A stretch of 64,000 nucleotides of DNA from Pseudomonas sp. S31. Its GTDB lineage: Bacteria; Pseudomonadota; Gammaproteobacteria; Pseudomonadales; Pseudomonadaceae. Of the stretch, positions 43,173 through 53,116 are shown one piece after another (within the stretch, counting starts at the first letter, position 1; every line of letters starts with the position of its first letter). Below the pieces are notes generated by a model that saw only the letters and a list, made by a program, of their open reading frames with translations, searched no databases and was not told the DNA's origin. Location: positions 1 to 64,000 of the forward strand of contig NZ_JACVVE010000027.1 of NCBI RefSeq assembly GCF_016648105.1. Direction: 5' to 3'. A program made the translations under genes and the position numbers.

Positions 43173-43205
43173 AGATCGAGCGCCGCGCGGGCGGCGCTCG
43201 ATATC
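43173..43205. repeat. GC-rich palindromic element
   Basis: AGATCGAGCGCCGC and GCGGCGCTCGATAT with a GCGG centre form a long palindrome between batD and sbcD. It shares GATCGAGCGCCGC with the units at 24461, 37305 and 50234. Confidence 0.75.
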
Positions 43206-43250
43206 AGCGGCAGTGCACCTCTAGCGTCGAACACCGCGAAGCGCCAAGAC

Positions 43251-44873
43251 TCACTTCGGATAAAGCGGCGGCAAACTGCCATTCTCCGCCGTCGGCAGCA
43301 GCACCTGCTCGGCCGGCGGAATGGCGCCGATCGCCCGCCACAGCTCCTCCCCCTGCCAATACTGGCCACTCTCGCTGTACAGTGCCCCGTTCAGCCCATC
43401 CAGCGCATCGGAAAGCGGCACGAAGCGCGCCGCCATCTCGGCCAGGGTTTCCGGCTGCTGGCGGGCCCAGGCGTCCAGGGCCTGGCGGGTGGCCTGGGGG
43501 TCGTTAGCCAGGCACGCGCGCTTGAGGTCGTCGAGCAGGGTGCGCGGGCTCGGGCCGTTCTGCGCCGCGCGCAGCACCGCCGGTTGCGAGCGGGCTCGCC
43601 ACCACAGGGCGAAGCCCAGCAGCGTGGTCAGGGCGAACACCAGGGTCGCCAGCTGCCAGGGCCAGAGCAGGGTGCTGGCGCTGCTGTTGTCGCCCACCGG
43701 CGTCTCGGCGCTCAGCGCCGGGTTGTCCTGCACGCTCAGGGTACGAGCCGGCAGGCTGCTGTGTTCCAGGTGGTCCTCGCGGGTGTTCCACCAGGTGACT
43801 TCCAGTGCCGGCAGGGCCAGTTCGCCACTGTGGGTAGGTACCAGCGCCTCGCGTTCCTCGCGGTTGGCGGTCATGCCGCGTTCGTTGATGTCGTTGCGCA
43901 GCAGGGGTTGGTCGGGGTAGCGGCGCAGGCCGTTGATCTCGGTGGCGGGCAGAGGGGGCAGCTGGGTGCTGGACAAGCCTTCGGCACGCAGGGTGATGCT
44001 GCGGGTCAGCGAATCGCCGATCTGCGTGGGCTGGCTGGCGGGGTCTGGGTTCCAGTGTTCTTCCAGGCTCAGGGCCCGCGCCGGCAGCCAGGGGGTGTCG
44101 GCCGGCCAGGCTGCGGGGATCGGACGCACGGCAATACGCAATGGCAGCGAGCTGACCTGCACCTGGCGGCCGGCACGGGCTCCGGCCGCTTGTGATGCGC
44201 CGTCGGCGGCGGTGGCAGTGAAGGTCAGCGGAGGGATCTCGAGGCTACCGCTCTGCTGCGGGTAGACCACGTAGCGGGTCTCGATCACCCCGTGGCGCAC
44301 ACCGTTGATTTCCTTTTCGTAGGTGCGCGACTCACCCAGCGGCTCGACCTTGGCGTTCTCCAACTGCAGTGGGCTGAGGCTACTGTCGTCATACAGCGAC
44401 ACCGAATGGTAGATGCGCAGGGTCAGCACCACCTGGGCCTGGACGTAGACCTGCTGGCTGTCCACCGTCGCTTCGACGAAGACCTGCTTGGCGCTGTCCG
44501 GGCGGCTGGCGTCGGCTTGCAGCACCTGCAGGTCGATGGCCTGGCTGTGCGACTGGCCCAGCTGCAACTCAGGAATGCGCAGGCTACCGCTGCGCCGGGG
44601 CAGGAGGGTGATGATCCAGCGGGTGCTGGCGCGGGTTTCGCCGTCGAGCGTATGCAGGCTGTTGAGCTGGCGTGTGGCGCGCACCTCGAAGTCGCCCTCC
44701 AGGGCGCGCAGGTCGGGTTTGCCGAACTGGGTCACGTCCTGGCTTTCGAGGGTCAGTTCGAAGGTTTCGCCAGCTTCCAGGCGGTCGCGGTCGACACTGG
44801 CCTGCAGGCTCGGCGCGGCCTGGGCCATCACGCTGCACAGCAGGCTGAAGAGAAAGACGCCGAAGCGACTCAT
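43251..44873 (-). CDS. BatD-like membrane protein
   Basis: Protein of 540 residues with a signal peptide (cleavage after MAQA), a long periplasmic beta-rich region with Ig-like repeats (about 20-400), a single membrane helix near residue 415-435 and a cytoplasmic C-terminal domain. This is the layout of BatD (oxygen tolerance family, PF13584). In Bat systems, MoxR, vWA and BatD proteins are thought to act together in stress tolerance or protein quality control at the envelope. It is the last gene of the operon and overlaps the batB gene by 4 bp. Confidence 0.85.
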   Translation of the reverse strand: MSRFGVFLFSLLCSVMAQAAPSLQASVDRDRLEAGETFELTLESQDVTQFGKPDLRALEGDFEVRATRQLNSLHTLDGETRASTRWIITLLPRRSGSLRIPELQLGQSHSQAIDLQVLQADASRPDSAKQVFVEATVDSQQVYVQAQVVLTLRIYHSVSLYDDSSLSPLQLENAKVEPLGESRTYEKEINGVRHGVIETRYVVYPQQSGSLEIPPLTFTATAADGASQAAGARAGRQVQVSSLPLRIAVRPIPAAWPADTPWLPARALSLEEHWNPDPASQPTQIGDSLTRSITLRAEGLSSTQLPPLPATEINGLRRYPDQPLLRNDINERGMTANREEREALVPTHSGELALPALEVTWWNTREDHLEHSSLPARTLSVQDNPALSAETPVGDNSSASTLLWPWQLATLVFALTTLLGFALWWRARSQPAVLRAAQNGPSPRTLLDDLKRACLANDPQATRQALDAWARQQPETLAEMAARFVPLSDALDGLNGALYSESGQYWQGEELWRAIGAIPPAEQVLLPTAENGSLPPLYPK

Positions 44874-46591
44874 CGTGGGTTTTCCTGATGCAATTGCTGT
44901 TCATACCAGAATTTGCGCCGCAGCAGCTCCGCCGGGTTGTCGGGGATCTCCCGCAGCCATTGTTCCAGGGCCTGGCGCTGTTCGGCGTCGAGGCTGGCGG
45001 ACTCCGGGCGCTGCGGTGGCCGGGTGATGCTGTCGTCGTCGCCACCGGGATTGCTGCCGGGGGCGGCCTGGCTGCTGCCGTTACTGTCGCCGGATTGCTG
45101 GGCTGCGGCCTGTTCGTCGCTGCCGGGCGTGCCCTGGGCCGGGTTGCTGGCCGAGCTGCTGTTGCCGTCGGTGTCGTTGCTCGGTGTGCCCTGGGCGTCG
45201 CTGCTGGCCGGTTGCTGTTCGGCCTGGCCTTCGCGCTGCTGCAGAAGTTGCTGTACCAGCGCCTGGTTGTCCAGTGCCGGTTGCAGGTCGGGCTGACGTT
45301 CCAGGGCCTGCTCGTAGGCATCCAGCGCGGCTTCCAGTTCGCCGCTACGGGCCAGGGCGTTGCCTCGATTGTAGTGTGCCGCAGCGCTGTCGTGCAGGGC
45401 GAAGGCCTGGGCGGCGCCGGCGTAGTCGCCGGCCTGGTACAGCGCCATGCCACGCCACAGGGGGTTGGTGAAATGCCGCGCCGCATCCGCCGGGCGCTGT
45501 TGCTCGAGCAGGCGTTGGCCCTGCTGGTCGGGCCGCAGCCACAGGTCATCGAAGCCCATGGCCTGGCTCGGCTGCGGCAGGGCCAGCAGCAGTGGCAGGC
45601 AGAACAGCCAGCCGCGGCGCCCGGCGCAGGCCGCCAGCAACAGCAACGGCAGCAGGAGCCAGTAGCCTTGGTCGGCCCAGCGGTCGAGCTGCAGGTTCTG
45701 GCCGTCGCTGCGCAGGTTGTGCGGCGTGTCGAACAGGCCCAGGCCGCGCAGGTCGAGGTCGTCGATGCGGGCGTGGCGGTAGCGCCCGCCGGTGCCGCTG
45801 ATGAAGGCCTTGAGCCCGGCGCTGTCCAGGCGTGGCACGAGGATGCCGCCCTGGTCGTCCTTGAGGTATTCGCCATTGGCTTGGCGCACCGGTGCGCCTT
45901 CGCGGCTGCCGATACCCAGCATCAGCAGGCTCGGGCCCTGGCGACCGAGGGCCTTGACGATGCCCTGGCGCTCATCCGCGTCAAGTGCCGAGCCCACCAG
46001 CAGCAGGCGGCCCTGGCCCAGGCCGCTCTGGGCCAGCAGGGCGAGGCCTTTTTGCACGGCCAGGTCGGCGCGTTGGCCGGGTTGCGGCATGATCGACGGG
46101 TCGATGGCTTCGAGCAGGTTGCGCGTGGTGCCGAGGTCGTCGGACAGCGGCACCAGGGTGTGCGCGGAGCCGGCATAGACGATCAAGGCGGTCTGGCTGT
46201 CGCGGCGGTGTTCGAGCAGGTCGAGGATCTTGCGTCGCGCCTGCTCCAGGCGGTTGGGCGTGGCGTCCTCGGCGAGCATCTGCGGGGTCAGTTCGAGCAG
46301 TATCACCAGTGGGTCGGCCGGGCGTTGCCGGGTTTCCTCCAGGCGCTGCCAGCTCGGCCCGAGCAGGGCCAGCACCACCAGCAACCAGGCCAGGCCCAGG
46401 GCCACCCACGGCAACTTGCTGTTGCTGCCGCTGCCTCCGCCGAGCAGTACTGGATGGAAAGCTGGGGGCAGGATCATCTGCCAGCGACCGGCGCGCTTGC
46501 GCCGGTGCCACAGCTTGAACAGCAGCCAGCCGAGCAGCGGCACCAGCAGCAACCACAGCGGGCGTAGCCATTGCGGCCAGAGTTCGATCAT
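44870..46591 (-). CDS. BatB-like protein: vWA domain, TPR repeats, low-complexity tail
   Basis: Protein of 573 residues that joins BatB- and BatC-like parts. Two membrane segments at the N-terminus (about 9-26 and 58-80) precede a vWA domain (about 92-300), another membrane segment (about 325-350), TPR repeats (about 375-465) and a Ser/Gly/Gln/Asp-rich stretch, ending in the conserved PAELLRRKFWYEQQL. The vWA metal site is degenerate: where D-x-S-x-S is expected the sequence is Glu100-Leu-Thr102-Pro-Gln104. The start at 46591 has GGAGG upstream. It overlaps both neighbours by 4 bp. Confidence 0.88.
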   Translation of the reverse strand: MIELWPQWLRPLWLLLVPLLGWLLFKLWHRRKRAGRWQMILPPAFHPVLLGGGSGSNSKLPWVALGLAWLLVVLALLGPSWQRLEETRQRPADPLVILLELTPQMLAEDATPNRLEQARRKILDLLEHRRDSQTALIVYAGSAHTLVPLSDDLGTTRNLLEAIDPSIMPQPGQRADLAVQKGLALLAQSGLGQGRLLLVGSALDADERQGIVKALGRQGPSLLMLGIGSREGAPVRQANGEYLKDDQGGILVPRLDSAGLKAFISGTGGRYRHARIDDLDLRGLGLFDTPHNLRSDGQNLQLDRWADQGYWLLLPLLLLAACAGRRGWLFCLPLLLALPQPSQAMGFDDLWLRPDQQGQRLLEQQRPADAARHFTNPLWRGMALYQAGDYAGAAQAFALHDSAAAHYNRGNALARSGELEAALDAYEQALERQPDLQPALDNQALVQQLLQQREGQAEQQPASSDAQGTPSNDTDGNSSSASNPAQGTPGSDEQAAAQQSGDSNGSSQAAPGSNPGGDDDSITRPPQRPESASLDAEQRQALEQWLREIPDNPAELLRRKFWYEQQLHQENPR

Positions 46592-47664
46592 CGCCGCCTC
46601 CTCAGGCGCAGGCGCTTGAGGCGCTGGCGCCATTCGGGGTGGGGTTGCAGGAAACGTGGCTTGCGCAGTGCCCGTTGCAGCAGGTTGTCCGGCCACAGCG
46701 TAGCCGCCACCAGCAGCACGCTGAGCAGCAGCGCCAGGGCCAGTGGCCAGGCGTAGAGTTCGCTGGCGGTGCGGGTCTGGGTCGGTTGCTGGGCGACGGG
46801 CTCAAGTTGGTCGAGGGTGTCGCCGATGGCGTCCAGCTCGGCGCCATCGTGGGCGCGGAAGTAGGCACCGTGGGTCAGCTCGGCGATTTCCCTGAGCGAG
46901 GCTTCGTCCAGGTCCAGGCTCGGGTTCAGCCCCAGCAGGCCCGGTGTGCCGCTGGCCTCGGGGTTGGCACCGATGCCGATGGTGTAGATGCGCACCCCCT
47001 CCTGGGCGGCCAGGCGCGCGGCGGTCAGCGGGTGGATCTGCCCGCCGTTGTTGGCGCCATCGGTGACCAGTACCAGCACCCGGCTCTGTGCCGGGCGCAT
47101 GCGCAGGCGCTTGACCGCCAGGCCGATGGCGTCGCCGATGGCGGTGTTCTTGCCGGCGATGCCGATCTGCGCCTCGTCGAGGAAGGTGTGCACGGTGCGC
47201 CGGTCGAAGGTCAGCGGTGCCTGCAGGTAGGCCTGGCTGCCGAACAGGATCAGGCCGATCCGGTCGCCTTCGCGGTGTTGCAGGAAGTCGCCGAGCAGCG
47301 CCTTGACCAGGTCGAGGCGGCTGATGTCTTCGCCCTGCCACTGCATGTCGGGGAAGTCCATCGAGCCGGACACGTCCACCGCCACCAGCAGGTCGCGGCC
47401 ACTGGCGGCCACCGGTACCGGCTCGCCCAGCCATTGCGGACGCGCGGCGGCCAACAACAGCAGCAACCAGATGATCATGAACGGCAACTGCTGGCGCAGG
47501 GTCGGCAGGTTCAGCCGCGCGCGGCGCCCGGCCAGGCCCTCGAGCTCGCGCAGGAAGCTGACCTTGAGCACCGGCTCGCCGCTGTCGGCGGCCGGCAGCA
47601 GCAGGCGTGCCAGCCAGGGCAGCGGCAGCAGTACCAGGAGCCACGGCCAGGCGAGCTCAAACAT
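46588..47664 (-). CDS. BatA-like vWA membrane protein
   Basis: Protein of 358 residues. Two N-terminal membrane segments (about 5-23 and 60-73) are followed by a vWA domain with an intact metal-binding motif DVSGSM (Asp97, Ser99, Ser101) and Thr/Asp residues in GIAGKNTAIGDAIGLA and LVTDGANNGG. A C-terminal membrane helix lies near 310-330. It is the intact vWA partner of the degenerate BatB protein, and probably the one whose metal site matters for complex formation. It overlaps the DUF4381 gene by 8 bp. Confidence 0.88.
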   Translation of the reverse strand: MFELAWPWLLVLLPLPWLARLLLPAADSGEPVLKVSFLRELEGLAGRRARLNLPTLRQQLPFMIIWLLLLLAAARPQWLGEPVPVAASGRDLLVAVDVSGSMDFPDMQWQGEDISRLDLVKALLGDFLQHREGDRIGLILFGSQAYLQAPLTFDRRTVHTFLDEAQIGIAGKNTAIGDAIGLAVKRLRMRPAQSRVLVLVTDGANNGGQIHPLTAARLAAQEGVRIYTIGIGANPEASGTPGLLGLNPSLDLDEASLREIAELTHGAYFRAHDGAELDAIGDTLDQLEPVAQQPTQTRTASELYAWPLALALLLSVLLVAATLWPDNLLQRALRKPRFLQPHPEWRQRLKRLRLRRRR

Positions 47665-48151
47665 GTTTGCGAATCCAGGTTTCGACCGCCTGGGCGAGCC
47701 CGGCGATGGCCTTGTCGTCGAGCCGGCATTCAGGCTTGTAGGCGCCTTCGACCAGTACCATCCAGCGGGTCAGGCCGGCGGCAGGGCAGCGGTTATCGAG
47801 AAACGCCAGCCACTGGCGGCCGTTGAGGGTGTGGCTGTTGGCCCCAGGGTAGTGGTTGCGGCACAGCCGCTTGAGCAGGGCGTTGATCTGCTGCAGCCAG
47901 GCACCGGCCGGCGCACCGTCATACGGGCGCGGCAGGCGCGCGAGTTCGGCCAGGGCGGCGACGCGCACCGGGTCCAGGGGTTGTTCGGCGCGCACCACCC
48001 GGCGCTTGCCCGGGCGCCAGTGAGGCAGGCGCCACAGGCCCCAGCCAAGCAGCGGCAGCAGGGCCAGCAGCAGCCACCAGCCGGGCGCTGGCGGCCACAG
48101 GCCGATCGCCGGCGGGGCGATCAGCGGTTGCAACTGGTCCAGCGGGTTCAC
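47657..48151 (-). CDS. DUF4381 membrane protein of the Bat operon
   Basis: Protein of 164 residues with one strong membrane segment (WWLLLALLPLLGWGLW, about 27-43) and a cytoplasmic helical domain. It fits the DUF4381 family found between DUF58 and vWA genes. The start is GTG at 48151, overlapping the DUF58 stop as GTGA; longer in-frame extensions lie over the DUF58 gene and are not real. Function beyond membership of the complex is unknown. Confidence 0.85.
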   Translation of the reverse strand: MNPLDQLQPLIAPPAIGLWPPAPGWWLLLALLPLLGWGLWRLPHWRPGKRRVVRAEQPLDPVRVAALAELARLPRPYDGAPAGAWLQQINALLKRLCRNHYPGANSHTLNGRQWLAFLDNRCPAAGLTRWMVLVEGAYKPECRLDDKAIAGLAQAVETWIRKHV

Positions 48152-49092
48152 GGTTGGCTCCCGGGGCGCTGGGCGTTGGTGTGCTCGCGCAGTTGCTCGA
48201 TCATTTCGCTCTGGGTGCTCAGCGGCATCAGCAGGATACGCAGTTTCTGCGCCATCAGTTCCCAGCGTTCCCCCCGCGCCTCGGCCTGCTGGCGGTAGGC
48301 CTGGCGCAGGCTGGCGTCCAGGGTGTCGAGTTCGAGCTGCCGGCCCCGCTGGGCGAAGCGCAGCAGGCCGGCTGCCGGCAGGGCATGGTCGAGCGGGTCG
48401 CTGACCGGCATCAGCAGCAGGTCGCAATGCCGCGAGAGCATGGCCAGGTGCTGTTCGGCCTGTGCGCTCAGCGAGCGCTCGTCGCAGATGACGATGGCCA
48501 GGCTGCCGGGGCGCAGCACCTCACGTGCCCGGCGCAGGGCCAGGCCGAGGTTGTCGGTGTGCGGCGCGGCTTCGGTGTGCAGCGCCTGGTTGGCCCGGGC
48601 CAGGCGGTTGAGCAGTTGCAGCAGGCTCTGCTTGCTGCGTCGCGGCTTGATCTCGTGGTGTTCGTGGTCGCCGAACACCAAACCGCCAATGCGGTCGTTG
48701 TGGCCCAGCGCGGCCCAGCCGAACAACGCTGCGGCCTGGGCGGCGAGCACCGACTTGAACATCAGCCCCGAGCCGAAGAACAGCCGATGGCTCTGCTCGA
48801 CGAGGATGAAGATCGGCCGCTCGCGTTCCTCATGGAACAGCTTGGTGTGCGGCTCCTGGGTGCGCGCGGTGACCCGCCAGTCGATGTTGCGCACGTCGTC
48901 GCCGGCCTGATACACCCGCACCTGGTCGAAGTCGACCCCGCGTCCGCGCAGCTTGGAGTGGTGCAGGCCCACCAGCGGGCTGCGCTGGCCGGGCCGGGAA
49001 AACAGCTGGATCTCCCGCACGCGATGGCGCATGTCGATCAGCTCGGCGAGGCCGATGCGGATGCCGGGTTCGGCCTGCGGCGTGGTGGGCAT
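48148..49092 (-). CDS. DUF58 domain protein
   Basis: Cytoplasmic protein of 314 residues with the DUF58 signature VYQAGDDVRNIDWRVTART near residue 60-80, followed by a vWA-like fold. DUF58 proteins are constant partners of MoxR ATPases. It starts 4 bp after the moxR stop, and its own stop overlaps the next start. The ATG at 49092 is chosen because longer forms overlap moxR. Confidence 0.9.
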   Translation of the reverse strand: MPTTPQAEPGIRIGLAELIDMRHRVREIQLFSRPGQRSPLVGLHHSKLRGRGVDFDQVRVYQAGDDVRNIDWRVTARTQEPHTKLFHEERERPIFILVEQSHRLFFGSGLMFKSVLAAQAAALFGWAALGHNDRIGGLVFGDHEHHEIKPRRSKQSLLQLLNRLARANQALHTEAAPHTDNLGLALRRAREVLRPGSLAIVICDERSLSAQAEQHLAMLSRHCDLLLMPVSDPLDHALPAAGLLRFAQRGRQLELDTLDASLRQAYRQQAEARGERWELMAQKLRILLMPLSTQSEMIEQLREHTNAQRPGSQP

Positions 49093-49096
49093 GGGC

Positions 49097-50056
<960 letters not shown>

Positions 50057-50233
50057 CGGCGACGGTTCCTGGGTTTGCGCCAGGGCGAGCGCTTTGGGCA
50101 GGCGGCCTGGCAGGGGGTGATACTTTAATCTATCCGGGGGGGCGCCGACCAATGCGGGGCGGGATTTTTATGGTTCTTCGGGGATTGGTGGGGGGCTGGA
50201 TTTGGGCTTGGCTTGAGGATTGTAGTGGTGCGT

Positions 50234-50275
50234 GGATCGCGCGCCGCCCGCGCGGCGCGCGATCTCATAGGCGCC
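50234..50275. repeat. GC-rich palindromic element in the moxR-DUF2235 gap
   Basis: GATCGCGCGCCGC and GCGGCGCGCGATC flank a short centre, followed by TCATAGGCGCC. The reverse complement resembles GCGCCTATGAGATCGAGCGCCGC at 24453-24475, so this is another copy of the same element. The rest of the 377-bp gap (50057-50433) has a small hairpin GCCCGC/GCGGGC (50378-50398) and no gene that I can see. Confidence 0.75.
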
Positions 50276-50433
50276 CCATCCCTATCGGCGAACCCTCCCC
50301 GACAACTCGAGAAGAACCATTTCCATACACAACGGCGCGTCGATTTTTTCCGTATGCCTTTGCGCATTCGCTGATTTGCCCGCCCCGCGACTGCGGGCTT
50401 GCTGGTTGCTCCTGATCCTGCTGGAAGGCAACC

Positions 50434-51642
50434 ATGAACGAGCAGCTAGGCTCATACGCGCTGCGTGTGGGCATTTTTTTCGACGGCACGGGCCACAACC
50501 AATACAACCTGCAGGCCGGCGGAGCTGGCGACGGCGAGAGTTATCGCAACGCGCGCACCAACGTCGCCCATCTGCATGCGCTGTATCCACAAGGGCTGGT
50601 AGGTGACCGGGCCTACTGCAAACGCTATGTGCAAGGTGTCGGTACCCGCACCGGCGCAGCCGACTCGGCTTATGCCCAGGCGACGGGAAGGGGGACGATG
50701 GGGGTCGAGGCCCAGGTGTCGCAGGCGCTGGAATGGACCCTCGAACAGCTGGACCGGCAGGGCAAGGCGGTGCCCATCGAAGTCGACCTGTTCGGTTTCA
50801 GTCGTGGCGCAGCGGCGGCGAGGGATCTGGCCAACCGCCTGGATCCTGGGCACTGTGCGATCAATTTCATCGGCCTGTTCGACACCGTCGCCGCGATCAT
50901 CGCGCCGCTGCGCGGCGATTTCGATCCCGCCGATGCACGGCATGCCGACCTGCGTCTGGGGCTGCCGGCGGGTATCGCCCGGCAGGTGGTACAGCTGGTG
51001 GCCCAGGACGAGCAGCGGCATAACTTCCCCTTGCTGCGCAGTGGCAACGATATCGTCGTGCCTGGGGCGCACGGCGATGTCGGCGGGGGCTACGAACTGT
51101 CGATGCGCGAGCAGGTGCGGTTGAGCAAGCCATATTCCAGCCGTGTGAGCCAGGACACCCCGGTGCACCGGACCCCGGCCTACGCGCAGGCCGACGCCTT
51201 GCGCGAGTCGGTCCTTGCCGAGCTGGGCGAGCCGGCGCCGCAGGTATTGAGCTGGGAGGTGCCTGCCGGAGCGCAGAAGCAGGTGTATGCCACGGCGTAT
51301 CGGGAACGTGAGGTGCTGGGCCACCTGTCGCGGGTGTACCTGAGCATCATGCGCGAACTGGGCGTGCGCGGCGGGGTGCCGTTCGCAGGGTTGAACGCAG
51401 AGCAGGTGCAGTTGCCGGGAGAGTTGCAGGTGATCAGTGACAAGCTGCATGAATTCGCCTTGGGGCCTGCTGCGCCGTTGCGGCTTACGGCTGAAGAGCA
51501 GGCGCTGCTGCGTGGCAAGTACGTGCATACCTCGGCGAACTGGAATGCCCTGCGCGGGTTGGACAGCAGTGCGCTGGATTTCCTGTATGTGAACCGGCCG
51601 GCCGAGGGGGGCAGGGTGATGCATGACAATCCGCTGGGCTGA
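50434..51642 (+). CDS. DUF2235 (Tle1-like) alpha/beta hydrolase
   Basis: Protein of 402 residues. It begins with the DUF2235 motif RVGIFFDGTGHNQYN, and the nucleophile elbow GFSRGAAAARDLAN provides the GxSxG serine near residue 124. GLFDTVAAI offers an Asp and PGAHGDVGGGYE a late Asp/His. This is the domain of Tle1 phospholipase effectors of type VI secretion and of related housekeeping hydrolases. No VgrG, PAAR, chaperone or obvious immunity gene is adjacent. It stands alone between repeats, with a GGAAGG ribosome site. Phospholipase activity is possible but unproven. Confidence 0.8.
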   Translation: MNEQLGSYALRVGIFFDGTGHNQYNLQAGGAGDGESYRNARTNVAHLHALYPQGLVGDRAYCKRYVQGVGTRTGAADSAYAQATGRGTMGVEAQVSQALEWTLEQLDRQGKAVPIEVDLFGFSRGAAAARDLANRLDPGHCAINFIGLFDTVAAIIAPLRGDFDPADARHADLRLGLPAGIARQVVQLVAQDEQRHNFPLLRSGNDIVVPGAHGDVGGGYELSMREQVRLSKPYSSRVSQDTPVHRTPAYAQADALRESVLAELGEPAPQVLSWEVPAGAQKQVYATAYREREVLGHLSRVYLSIMRELGVRGGVPFAGLNAEQVQLPGELQVISDKLHEFALGPAAPLRLTAEEQALLRGKYVHTSANWNALRGLDSSALDFLYVNRPAEGGRVMHDNPLG

Positions 51643-51656
51643 TGAGGGCGGCGGAG

Positions 51657-51730
51657 GCTTCTTCGCGGGTAAACCCGCTCGTACAGGTGTGGATAGCCTG
51701 TAGGAGCGGGTTTACCCGCGAAGAGGCCGG
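51657..51730. repeat. Inverted REP pair
   Basis: Forward REP at 51660-51686 (with CTCGTACA in place of CTCCTACA) and inverted REP at 51697-51730, about 10 bp apart. They sit between the convergent DUF2235 and MFS genes and can form a strong hairpin. Confidence 0.9.
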
Positions 51731-51745
51731 CACTGCCTCAGCAGG

Positions 51746-53074
51746 TCAGTTCTTCGAGGTCGAGTGCTTGCGCCCCTGGTCACACAGCGCGAACACCAAC
51801 ACCAGCACCCCGGAAATCGCCAGGATCACCGCCACGCCATCGGTGGAATGGGTCGCCGACCCGGCCACCAGCGCCAGGCCGCCCAGCGGGGCCAGGCCAC
51901 CGGCCACCGCAGTACCGATCTCGCGCCCGGTGCCGAAACCCGAGGCGCGGGTCTGGGTCGGGAACTGACGGCTGAGGAACGAGCCCTGTGGGGCGAACAT
52001 CATCGGTGCGAGAATCCCGGTGCCAATGGCGATGGCGACGTAGATCAAGGTCGGCTCACCGGTGCTCAGCAGTTCCAGGAACGGATACGCGAACAGCGCC
52101 GACAGCACGCCGCCGAGCATCAGCACGGTCTTGCTGCTCCAGCGGTCGCACAGCCAGCCGAAGAACGGCACGGCGAAGATCGCCACCAGGCTGGCGATGG
52201 TCACCGACAGCGAGGTGACATGCGCCTCGACGCCCTTGAACTGGGTCAGGTAGGCCAGCGAGAAGGTCTTGAAGATATAGCTCAGGGCGTTGTAGCCGAT
52301 GGCCACGAAGAACACCACGGCCAGGCCCTTGAGGTCATTCCTCAACAGCAGCTTGAGCGGCGATACCTGCGGCTTGTCATCCTGCTGGTCGAGTTTGTTG
52401 AAGTCCGGCGTCTCGGGAATGCTCTTGCGCACCCACAGGCCGATCGCCACCAGCGCGATACTGGCTATGAATGGAATGCGCCAGCCTCCGGCCAGGAGGA
52501 AGTCGTTGCCATTCATGGTCAGCAGGTACACGGTCAGCGACGACAGCAGCAGGCCCAGGTTCAGGCCCAGCGCCGGCCAGGCCCCCTGGCTGCCGCGCTT
52601 GCCTTCGCTGGCGTGTTCGTACGACGTCACGGCGGCGCCGGACAGTTCGGCACCGGCGCCGAGGCCCTGGATGATGCGGATCACCACCAGCAGGATCGGC
52701 GCCCACATGCCGATCGAGGCGTAGCTTGGGATCAGCCCGATCAGGGCGGTGCACACGCCCATCATGCAGAAGGTGATCACCAGTACGTGCTTGCGGCCGA
52801 AGCGGTCGCCCAGGTAGCCGAACAGGATGCCGCCGAAGGGGCGGGCGATGAAGCCGATGGCGAAGGTCGAGAAGGCCAGCAGCGAGGCCACTGCCGGGTT
52901 GCTGGCATCGAAGAAGATCTTCGAGAACACGATCGCCGCCATGGTCGCGTAGAGGTAGAAGTCGTACCACTCCAGCATCGAGCCGAAGATGGTCGCCGCC
53001 GCCACCTTGCGCAGGCGCTTGCGTTGTTGCTGTGGGGTCTCGTGCGCGGCTGGGGCCGCCTCATGTACTGACAT
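51746..53074 (-). CDS. MFS transporter, metabolite:H+ symporter family
   Basis: Protein of 442 residues with 12 predicted membrane segments. MLEWYDFYLYATMAAIVF and the loop motif GYLGDRFGRKHVLVIT are typical of the MHS group (KgtP, ShiA, ProP relatives). RIIQGLGAGAELSGA continues the family pattern. It follows lhgO by 42 bp without a terminator, so the pair is probably one transcript. By context it may import L-2-hydroxyglutarate or a related dicarboxylate, but no residue proves this. Confidence 0.85.
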   Translation of the reverse strand: MSVHEAAPAAHETPQQQRKRLRKVAAATIFGSMLEWYDFYLYATMAAIVFSKIFFDASNPAVASLLAFSTFAIGFIARPFGGILFGYLGDRFGRKHVLVITFCMMGVCTALIGLIPSYASIGMWAPILLVVIRIIQGLGAGAELSGAAVTSYEHASEGKRGSQGAWPALGLNLGLLLSSLTVYLLTMNGNDFLLAGGWRIPFIASIALVAIGLWVRKSIPETPDFNKLDQQDDKPQVSPLKLLLRNDLKGLAVVFFVAIGYNALSYIFKTFSLAYLTQFKGVEAHVTSLSVTIASLVAIFAVPFFGWLCDRWSSKTVLMLGGVLSALFAYPFLELLSTGEPTLIYVAIAIGTGILAPMMFAPQGSFLSRQFPTQTRASGFGTGREIGTAVAGGLAPLGGLALVAGSATHSTDGVAVILAISGVLVLVFALCDQGRKHSTSKN

Positions 53075-53116
53075 GGGTATTCCTTGTTGTCTTTGTAATC
53101 GATGGGTGCAGCAGGT

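Noticed and set aside
50434..51642. A type VI secretion locus
   Set aside because: Only the hydrolase is present; neighbours are moxR/bat genes and a metabolite transporter, with no secretion component.
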